Assembly: GCA_015350385.1 (NCBI GenBank)
Contig: WNKI01000003.1
Location: forward strand, 1,707,730 to 1,771,729
Source: Aculops lycopersici
Taxonomy: Eukaryota > Arthropoda > Arachnida > Trombidiformes > Eriophyidae
Length of the DNA: 64,000 nt
Reading direction: 5' to 3'
Numbering within the stretch: the stretch's first letter is position 1; the number at the start of each line of letters is the position of its first letter. The notes below the pieces were generated by a model. The model saw only the letters and a list, made by a program, of their open reading frames with translations, was not told where the DNA came from and did no database searches. Both the position numbers and the translations under genes were made by a program. Positions 55,932 through 64,000 of this stretch are shown in pieces.

Positions 55932-55970
55932 AGATTCCGTGGCGCACGGGCACCTAGCGCCACGGAATCT
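55932..55970. repeat. Perfect 14-bp hairpin
   Basis: AGATTCCGTGGCGC at 55932-55945 and GCGCCACGGAATCT at 55957-55970 with an 11-base loop. It lies about 215 bases after the stop of the Q/N-rich gene, so it may sit in that transcript's 3' UTR. Confidence 0.95.
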
Positions 55971-56428
55971 CTGCCTGCTACACCCGGCTCAGCATACACA
56001 TTTAGTGTTAGTGAGGGTGGATGCAATTAAACTAAAATTGTTGACTAATTTATGCTAATTCGGCTTAATAACATCCTCGCCAGACCGGCGGAGTGTCTCT
56101 CCGCTTCGTGAACGTTGAATGCTCTTTTTAAACTCAGCTCCTCTTGCCTATTCTTTCAACTTTAGTCGTTTTCGTCCGAGTTTCCGTTTCACGTCGGTTC
56201 GTCTGTCTATCTGCCAGTCTAAATTTGACGCGAGGCGACGCTCCAAATCCAATTCGGCACGTAAGAGTTTGCTCCTAGCTTTTAGAGTTAGAGTCAGAGT
56301 CAGCTTCAAGTCAAGTTGAGTGCTGGAATCAAATCGAAATAATAATCAACACCGACGGCCGTTAACTCGATCCAAGCGACACAACCGCCCGACCGACCAA
56401 CTTGACTCGAAGAGCAGTCAAGTTGGTT

Positions 56429-56468
56429 GCCAAACGGAGTGGCAGTTTCTGCTGCCACTCCGTTTGGC
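56429..56468. repeat. Perfect 17-bp hairpin
   Basis: GCCAAACGGAGTGGCAG at 56429-56445 and its exact complement at 56452-56468 with only a 6-base loop. It is the longest perfect stem found in the window. Confidence 0.95.
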
Positions 56469-56673
56469 CCCCGCGCGAGCGACATGAGAAAATTGACGCA
56501 AAGTGGGCGGATTCGTGTCGGAAAATTCCTTTTTATTTCGGGCTCGGCAATCTGGAGCTACAGGGCAAAGTGTGAATGGAGTCGGCGCTGCCGCAACAAT
56601 TACGTAACGTCCATCCCAGTGATTGCATTTTTATTTGCCTTCGTTGCTCAGTCGATCCATTCGACGGATCGAG

Positions 56674-56694
56674 TCGGCTGCTATGAGCAGCCGA
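56674..56694. repeat. Perfect 9-bp hairpin with 3-base loop
   Basis: TCGGCTGCT at 56674-56682 and AGCAGCCGA at 56686-56694 around ATG. A second small inverted repeat (TCGATCC and GGATCGA) lies immediately before it. Confidence 0.85.
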
Positions 56695-57983
56695 TGAGGT
56701 CCGTAAACCTGGGTTGTGTAAGAACTTACTCGATGAGCCCACAACCACTGGCCATGATTCATGGGCTCCCATCTAGTTCCATCCCATCTGAGGCAAGTGG
56801 TTGGCCACCAATTAATTGTATTGATTTGAGTCGAGGCGAGTTGAGTTTAGTTTAACCCAATTCTAAGATTGGACTTGGAACTTTGGCTAGCTACTTTTGG
56901 CGAGATGCTCGGCAAGTGGACTCAGACAGCTGGAATCAGCAACTAAAATGGCGCCCAACTCTGGAACTTGCAATTTTTCGCGGTTGCAGTTTGCCCTTTC
57001 TCGCGATCATTGTGATTCTTGGCACGCATTTGATGGCAGCAGAGTTCCGTTCTCTGCTAGTTTTTCGAGCCATTGGAACTTGAACCGACCGGCGCAATGC
57101 GAAAAACCAACTCACAGGTGTGGCGCGCTGCCGTTCACCGGAAGCCACTGCCGCTTCCGCACACACAAGCGTATCCGGCTATAGCGCTGACTGTCGATTT
57201 GCTGGAGCCTGGAGATATAACATACAATTACATTTTGGTTTGCTCGCCGCCTCACGCTCTCTTATTAGCGACTCCGGATTTAACGTTTGGTTCGACACTA
57301 ATGCAAGCAAGAACCAGTAAGGTAGCCAGACAGGCAGGCATATGGGGATAGCCAAATCTGCTTTCTCTATTAGCTTGATTGCATTAGCGGCAACTTGGAA
57401 CTCTTCGAACTTCGACGACGAGCTCCCAGTCGCCGGCCAGTACAATGGAACAAAGCCAACGGGTCGAATTTAGAGAAGGCCACGCAACTTGGCTGGCGAT
57501 GATATCGCTTGGCTGGCACTGCTAGTCGGCCAGCTCATTACGAGTCGCGTGCCGAGTCATTCTAGTCGACTGCTGGACGGACGGTACACGTTACGTTACT
57601 TTGGTGACTCGACCTAGCAGCTGCATCGACAACTTGAAATGAAACGGGACACAATGAAGGTTTCAATTGTGCCAACTCAGTTGCTTGTGGGCCAGGCTAC
57701 TAGAGACAATCGACTGGCGCCAAGCAGAGTGGCGGTCAGAGGGCTCAGGCGCGACCGCTGCCACGACACACTGCACACCCTCAACTATGACCCGGGCTAG
57801 AGAGTGGAGTTATTGAAAATAAAGAGCAGTCAGTGTGGCGACGGATCATATCGCACCAGTCACTGAAGACGCTGATTGTTGCGCAATGTCCGCTGCCACA
57901 TAGCTAAGAGCGGCACACTTGATTGGCGGCGAGGAATTCAATCTCGATTGTCTCTCTGCCTTTGGTGTGCCAGTACGATTATC

Positions 57984-58030
57984 ACGACGACGACGACGAC
58001 GATGATGATGGTGATGATGATAATGGTGAT
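57984..58030. repeat. Compound ACG/GAT repeat
   Basis: ACG units change into GAT/GGT units over about 47 bases. Confidence 0.85.
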
Positions 58031-58264
58031 GGCAGTAGTGGTAACAGACGAGCATTGAGAATTTGAGAGTTAGGGGCTCAACTAAACGGATTAGTGAATT
58101 GGTGGCAGCTACTAAAATTGGAAATGGGAGCGAAACTGAAAGTGTGCCATTGACATGCTTGTGGCGATAGAAGTAAACCGAGCTAAACTGAACTTAGGAT
58201 TCAACTTTGGCTTAAGCTTTCGTTATGAGCTGAGCTGAATTGCCAGACTTGATGGTTATTAATG

Positions 58265-58331
58265 AAATTTGATCAAGCTTTTTAATAATAAATAATAATA
58301 ATAATAATCACTATCAAAATAGTATCACTAC
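58265..58331 (-). other. Possible 3' UTR of the aquaporin gene, or start of an intron
   Basis: Directly after the stop, the minus strand reads through an ATT-type repeat to ATTAAA near 58285, which could serve as a poly(A) signal. The alternative is that GTGAGT at the end of the coding region opens another intron. Confidence 0.3.
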
Positions 58332-60415
58332 TCACTCTATGTAGATGTGGTGTGCTGCTTCCATATCTTGGTGGCGCTGATGTTGTTGTTGCTGCTGATG
58401 TCTCATCAAGTCTTGGTGATTTTGATGTTGTTGCAAAAAGTACATTTGGTCAAGATTGCTGCCCACGGGATAGGAGGATTGCGAGTGAGCTGCTGACATA
58501 GTGGCGACATTGGCCATGGAGGGATTGTTCATCATTGAAGCGCCCGTTGGCTCGCGTAATGATTTCATAAGGCTCTGGTTACTATTGATTAAATTGTTTG
58601 TTGACTGGTGTTGCATAGCTACAGTTTGTCTTGTCGATGGCGAGTGTTGAAGATGAGGATTTAAAGTTTGGATCTTGTTGCTAGTCATCTGGCTGATGTG
58701 GCTATTGTGCAATTGTGGCCTACATATTGTGGTTGTCATTGAGGGTGCAATAGGAGGTGGTAGTCTCAGGGTTGTGGTTGTAGGTGAGAGTTTTTGACTT
58801 GAGTGAAAGTTGTGGTGGTGATGTTGTTGTTGTTCATGGTGTTGATATAATCTTGATTTCGTGCCCACTTTTGCCATATCGTGTGCACTAAGCCGGAATA
58901 ACTTTGGACGATAACAGACTGATGACTCGCGCGTCGGATTGAATATAAATTCATAGAAGAAACCAGCGACTACTGCGCCTGCTATGGGGCCGAGCCAATA
59001 GATCTGAATTTTCAATAAATGCGTGTAAAGAGAGGAGAGCGATGTTAGCTGCCAGTCTGGAAGAGGCGATAGTGATAAAACCAAGGGAGGGGTTGGTCAC
59101 TTACCCAATGGCGATCCCAGCGGTTCATAATGAAAGCGGGACCCAAACTCCTGGCTGGATTCAGCGAGGCACCCGAAACAGGTATCTGTTTACGATTTTG
59201 ATGTGGCGGTTTATATGTATACATGAGATGGCAAAGATGATTGAAAAGTTAGTGGGCTGCAGGAGAATGAGAAGATCGACACCGAGATCGAAATTATTGT
59301 TTGTGTCTACTTACGCCAGTCAGAGAGGCCAATAGGTAAGCTAATCCAATGACCAGAGCCTGGCCACTTGTCATGTGTAGTGAGAAGCCATTTGGGGCTA
59401 GTAGCTGGCATTCGCCTTGCATCTGTTCTTCGATGGATATCTTAGGTGAGGCTGACTTGAGTTGGTTGTTGGCATAAATACGATGATTATCATAGTCATA
59501 CTCGGAACTATCCTCTTGATAGACATTTGATACTACATTGAGTAACTTTTGTGGTTGCAAAGTTCTGAAGCTTGCATTTTCGGGAACAACCGGGGCCACC
59601 GGCCGGCGCAGATGGTGTGGACGAGCTTGAGATGCGGGCATCATCGATGAGATGGCCGGTGCTTGATTGTTGTTGCTGATATTTATATGCTGCTTGTTAA
59701 TCAAATTGCCATCATCACTACTACCGCTAGAGTAGTTTGAAAAAATACTCGCTGGGCTCTCGCCAATTTGTTCTAATATTTGTCGCTTGGCACAGGTGTA
59801 GGAGGAATAATTGCAAGTTGCATAGGTAGCTAGGGTAACAAAAAACGAGATCACAATTTCTACTATCAGTATTTGCCACGAGTTCAGAACATCGTGTGGC
59901 TTATCTAGACCCAAAGCTCCTGCATGTCCCTTAATAGATATCGAGTATAGGAATGCAATTGCAGCTATTGCGCCAAAACAATGTACTATTATGTATAGGA
60001 TGGCTCTAATTAGCGGTATTCTGCCAGTGAGTAGGAATGATATGGTTAAGGCTGGATTAACATGGACAGTTCGGAATGTGAATATAAGTAACATCATTGC
60101 TAGTCCACTTGCCAATGACATTGCAAGCAAGCTTGGTTCGTGTCCAATAATTGCTCCAGTCCATGAGATTCTAGTTGAGCATACAATAAACACATAGAGG
60201 TAACAACTCAAACACTCGGATAAGATTGAAAGCCAAAAATGCGCGCTGCTCAACTCTTTGTAGCCCAGTGTTGCGGCCAATGTCCATCGTCCCGTATTTT
60301 GATATGGAGCTTCATTGCTTGGTTTTATGAATCTATTTGATGATCGCTCACTATTGTTGCAGTTATCTATTCTACACAAGCCAGTGGCCTGAAGCTGCCT
60401 CTTGAAAAGGCTCAT
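58332..60415 (-). CDS. bib: Big brain-like aquaporin (MIP family)
   Basis: Three minus-strand exons: 60415-59315, 59185-59105 and 59003-58332. The introns are 129 and 101 bp, both phase 0, with GTAAGT donors and CAG acceptors; total 617 residues. The first NPA box is in VHVNPALT; the second, SLNPARSLGP, is wholly encoded by the 81-bp middle exon, followed by MNRWDRHW and then IYWLGPIAGAVVAGFFYEFIFN. Helix 1 contains the ILSEC glutamate characteristic of big brain. This protein supports Notch-dependent neural/epidermal choice in flies and conducts cations rather than water. The tail is long and Q/H-rich, as in fly Bib. Unusually, loop D, between helices 4 and 5 and on the cytoplasmic side, carries an insert of about 140 residues (S/N-rich, with KPNEE-like polar stretches absent from fly Bib). 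The end is uncertain: GTGAGT overlaps the last codons and may be a donor to a further exon. Confidence 0.9.
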
Positions 60416-61002
60416 GTTTTCTAGTGAAGGGTTTCACTCTTGTTGTAATTGTTGCTTCTACCTTGCTCTTGCTATTTGTTCTTGTTATAGTCTTAGCTGA
60501 ATTCGCTTAGTGAAATAAATATTAATGTTTGTTTGATTGAATTTTAATAATATCATTTGAGGTAAGGTGCGATTATGCAATCGGATGATCAGTGAGGTGA
60601 CGAATATTTGTGGGTTATTTTTCACACATGGTCATGGCCATTTGCAGCGCCTCTTCTCTTCAATTTTATTCGTCCTCTCCTCTTTCTCCTTTCTTCGGTT
60701 TGTATGCTTGTTGCGTTTTGTGATGAGAGACTAATGTATGCTTGGTGGATATTGGCCGGTGCTTGTTTTTTGTCGCCTACAACAAAAGGGCAAAAAACTA
60801 CTTGTTCTAGTAGGTAAGTATCGCGTTAGTTGTGGTAGATATGCAAAAAAGTACAATCGCAATTCAGAGTAAAGGCGATGCCCAATTGTCTCTCACTTCC
60901 ACACTCACTCTCTCAAGCGCGAGCAAAATGCAACTGAAGTGAGTGGACTTTGGCTCGCGCACAACTCGTTTGAGGTTGGATAAAAATTCTTCTTTGCCCC
61001 GA

Positions 61003-61014
61003 TGCGCATGCGCC
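61003..61014. promoter_or_regulatory. NRF1-type site
   Basis: TGCGCATGCGCC is one base from the palindromic NRF1 consensus. It lies about 590 bp upstream of the aquaporin ATG and 3 bases before a 13-bp-arm inverted repeat. A promoter role for the aquaporin gene or a divergent plus-strand transcript is inferred. Confidence 0.4.
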
Positions 61015-61016
61015 AT

Positions 61017-61063
61017 ATCTGCAGGACTCGCTACTCACCAAGTTTCACAAGAGTCCTGCAGAT
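61017..61063. repeat. Perfect 13-bp inverted repeat
   Basis: ATCTGCAGGACTC at 61017-61029 and GAGTCCTGCAGAT at 61051-61063 with a 21-base loop. Confidence 0.92.
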
Positions 61064-61314
61064 TGCTCCATGATGCGTTTTGCGGTCCCATCGTACACTG
61101 TGATCCCATTGGCAATGCCAGACCCAAGCGGCAAAAGTGTACGCAATATGCGAGCGAACTTTGAAAAAGTTCGCTGACTAAATTTACATGTCTCGTGTGT
61201 TAAAAATTTGGCCCCATCTTCTGTGCTCTACTTTCTACCGTATCTTATGGCCACCTGGAGGCCATTATAATTTAAATCGCCTTCAACATGTTGCGCCGAT
61301 TGTCTATTTGTTAG

Positions 61315-61322
61315 TATATAAA
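61315..61322 (+). promoter_or_regulatory. TATA-like element facing the window end
   Basis: TATATAAA in the plus orientation, with an A/T-rich start region around 61345. It may begin a plus-strand gene that continues beyond the window. The next supportable coding sequence is doubtful (62662). Confidence 0.3.
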
Positions 61323-62661
61323 ACATTAAAGAGAAATAGTTTAATTAGATGCTAGTTTAAGAAGCAACAAACGTCTACGAAGCACTAATTGAATTGACCT
61401 CAACTTCGCGGTCGCGACATGGAACATAATTGCACAGACTTGCGACTAGAAATATGTAATACTGCTTGCCGGCTAAAACGAACTGCATGCTTCATCAAGT
61501 CGGCAAGGTTTTATCCTAGCGGCTAGAGCTCGAGGATGAAACTTCACAATCAACATGGTGAATGTCGATGTTAGTGGAGCGAGGAAAGCATTTGCTATAG
61601 ACTCGATGTAAGAGCCGCAATTCCACCAAAGTTCCGATAAATTAAAGGGACCAGACTATGAGCAACAATTCGAAATACGTTTGCCCAGAATGAAGCATAA
61701 TGTTTTTAACGTGGGTCGTCCCCAACCACAGCATCAACAACAATAAAGCGAAACGATCGTGGTCGTTATTATTAACCATAACTACCAGCACAACAACTAA
61801 AACAAGCGACTTTCGCCGCATCCAAGGGGTGGGGGCAGGAACAAGTGTAACGATCGACAAGAGGTATTGTCTTGAAAAAATGTTAAAGTTGGAGTAACCC
61901 TGAGCTCCATGGGTAGAGGCAATAGACTGTAATGCTCATGTTCATATTGTCCGTCGCACTGGTCATGGTGCAGCCAAATTGGCGTCGCCACAGCGCCAAA
62001 TGTTGGTGTATCCACTAACATCATCAAGAATCATACAAAGTGGAAGCTGCAACAATAACAATGTCCAAGATTCAGGAATTGAGCTTAACGAAAGTGAATC
62101 TAACAAAGTGTGAGAACCAAGATGAATTCTCCATCCATCGATGTCGTTAATTAAACATCGTTTATGATATTTAAGACGAAAATCTCCATTAAGAAGCTTA
62201 CAGTTCAAGAGAACTAACCCTCTTTCGGCGCCACCAATACTGGCAAAGCGGCGACATAAGCGAAACACAATGCCCTTGCTATGACGTGCCCGCCCTCCTG
62301 AGGTTCCTAGTGCTACCTGGTTTTATCGAGGATCCCACGAGTAAGCAAGGCAAGTGGCAAACCAAAAAGGTAAACACCATGAGTGTCTACTGATTCAACG
62401 ATAGCACTTTCATCATTATGATGCCGAAAGTGTAAGTTCATTGCCATCTAGTTTTAGATTAAATGAGAAGCCGGAGGTTCCGTGTTTTGTTTCGCCTGAT
62501 CCGCGGGATAGAGATGCGCACTAGAAAATCACCGGTAGTTTGGTATTCTCACTTTAGGAGTAACAGAATCCTATTATTGAGTCTTGCGTCCGGTTCAAGA
62601 ATTGTTCTCCGATTGAACGGCAGCACCAAATTGCAAAATTGAATGTCGAAAAGATAAACAC

Positions 62662-62913
62662 ATGAAGGTTCATCTCATCGAAACACTGGTTGCCTCAACT
62701 ACATTCGCATTGATAAATCGGTTATTTTTGGCCAACAACAGCAGCAACAACGGAACACGCGCAAGTCGAAACTTTGGAAGGAAGAATTTACTGTCGGCAA
62801 ACGATAAAGACAGCCTGTTGCTCATTGTAACTGGATGGGCAACAGTTAGCGCTATCCGCAGCAACAGAACAAAGTTTCATCGGGGAACGAGAGGAGCCGA
62901 GCATCACCCCACG
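62662..62913 (+). CDS. Doubtful first coding exon of a plus-strand gene
   Basis: The ATG opens a frame with a hydrophobic beginning (LIETLVASTTFALINRLFLA), then Asn/Arg-rich sequence. The frame meets a donor-like ACG then GTGAGC at 62914, 36 bases before its stop. The TATA-like element at 61315 would be its promoter, with a leader of more than 1 kb. No homology is recognised; it may be chance. Confidence 0.15.
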
Positions 62914-63768
62914 GTGAGCTTTGAATTCGCTCGTGTTCTACCAATCTGAACTTACGACTGCGACGACAATCAAGTTAGGTTTTGATCGCCGACCATCCAT
63001 CGAAGATTGTGTCGAAACGAGTTCAATGAATGAATGCAATTTCAAATCACCTTCAGCTTCGTAGTCGAAAGATGAATTAGGTTGAGGGAAGCGGTGAAGG
63101 TTCTAGCTTCATTCGCTAGACGCTAGGATGATGAGCAGCGCGTGCTACACGAAAGAGGGCAACGATTGGGCGAGAATCATTGAATGGCAGAGACCTCACT
63201 TGCAAATAGATTGAGAGAGAAAATTGTGCTCCACATGTGAGGATATTGTTTGCTGGTTATTACTTGCGAGTTTACTAGTGGACGTCATTGTTTACCTATG
63301 GCGGCAGATATTATACACGACTCCGAGCCGATCGACCGGCGAATATTTAAGGCACACCAACAACCAGTTGCCTTGTCCTACTCTCTGGGTGTCAGCGCGC
63401 ACGAGGCAACCGCCGGGAGGAGGAGGAAGCAAACAGTAACAATGAGAGTAAAATGAGTTCAGGTTTAAATTAATCAAACGGAAGAGAAAGATAGGAAGGA
63501 AGAGGGGCAATGTCAAAACATTTGCGGCGGAATGAGCGCAGATGTTGGCCACATTTTCGGTTTGAAAGTCGAGAATTTAGAGAACAAAAAACTCACGAAA
63601 CTTGAACTCACTTGGCTCGATGCTAAAGCAATTATCGAACAAAATACATACAATGGGTGCAAAAAAGGTGAACACTGGTGATGGGATACGGAGGAAAATA
63701 TGGATTATGAAGTGGCTCAAATGCGCACGGTTTGTCTTTGATCCCCAATGTCATCCTCAGGTTACTTT

Positions 63769-63786
63769 GTTTTGTTCGAACAAAAC
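63769..63786. repeat. 18-bp perfect palindrome
   Basis: GTTTTGTTCGAACAAAAC is its own reverse complement. It might be a dimer-binding site or chance in T/A-rich sequence. Confidence 0.8.
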
Positions 63787-64000
63787 GGAAGGAAAACGGC
63801 AACTCTTGTCTAAATGTATCAGTGAGTCCACTCATTGGGTCATTCAAGGTTGACTGAGCAATGGCGAGAGAAGTCAACCCCAACTATAAACAAAAGGTTT
63901 ATGCTTTGATTGCTCACATGCCCACTTCCCCTCGAGGTTTTACCACGAGACATCTTGTGGCAACGGATGGGATTACAACGTGCATCAACAATTGGCTGTA

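Larger units (their letters stand above)
55720..58331. other. Noncoding stretch rich in hairpins
   Basis: About 2.6 kb between the Q/N-rich gene and the 3' end of the aquaporin gene. No ORF with a domain is present. It contains a dense set of perfect inverted repeats (55932, 56429, 56674, and weaker ones at 56651-56670 and 56733-56768), two CAAGTGG words (56794, 56913) and ACG/GAT simple repeats. Confidence 0.55.
60416..64000. other. Unassigned end of the window
   Basis: The first part is upstream of the aquaporin gene and carries an NRF1-type site, a hairpin and some A/T-rich sequence. From about 61.3 kb the sequence has a TATA-like element and several open frames of 60-100 codons on both strands with no recognised domain. 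Only one CAAGTGG word (62351) and no CAACAGGT or ETS-type octamer were found here. A gene that continues beyond the window could begin in this part. Confidence 0.45.

Noticed and set aside
61642..62268. Several 70-100 codon minus-strand frames that could be a decayed mobile element
   Set aside because: I saw no reverse transcriptase, integrase or transposase motif, no terminal repeats and no target-site duplication.

Overview
The window looks like nuclear DNA from an arthropod with intron-poor genes, carrying about nine protein genes in 64 kb. The arthropod call rests on a recognisable big brain-type aquaporin and an NK6 homeobox gene, together with spliceosomal introns of 100-250 bp, TATA boxes, AATAAA/ATTAAA poly(A) signals and long Q/N/H-rich proteins. 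Glycogen phosphorylase, the S28 peptidase, DBR1 and the helicase-like gene are all uninterrupted ORFs, as in intron-losing lineages such as acariform mites; the lineage is inference only.

Layout: (1) 0.3-2.8 kb, a predicted secreted Q-rich protein with a TATA box and two likely 5' UTR introns. (2) A long noncoding stretch, then the NK6/HGTX homeobox gene at 12.4-13.4 kb in one exon. (3) At 18.8-20.5 kb (minus), a two-exon cytochrome b561 whose six-helix core follows about 280 Q/N/H/S-rich residues. (4) 20.5-31.7 kb, about 11 kb with no recognisable gene but a dense cluster of the 8-mer CAACAGGT. (5) 31.7-40.2 kb, a compact housekeeping block: S28 peptidase (+), glycogen phosphorylase (-), a DDX31-like pseudo-helicase (-), DBR1 (+) and a CHRAC1-type histone-fold protein (-), arranged as convergent and divergent pairs with short gaps. 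(6) 40.2-51.7 kb, noncoding, with a cluster of perfect ETS-type sites and many CCACTTG sites. (7) 52.7-55.7 kb, a 1001-residue secreted Q/N/G-rich protein. (8) 58.3-60.4 kb (minus), a big brain-like aquaporin in three exons. (9) 60.4-64 kb, mostly unassigned.

The most notable items are: a DDX31-derived protein that ends after the first RecA domain and has lost its DEAD residues; two regionally separate clusters of short DNA words (CAACAGGT at 22.4-30.8 kb, ACTTCCGG/CCGGAAGT at 45.4-50.5 kb) over a window-wide excess of CAAGTGG; an excess of long perfect inverted repeats with unrelated sequences; and a long insertion in cytoplasmic loop D of the aquaporin. NK6 and big brain both act in neural development in flies, and the CAACAGGT word matches Scratch/Snail-family sites, so a neural regulatory landscape is a reasonable but unproven reading.
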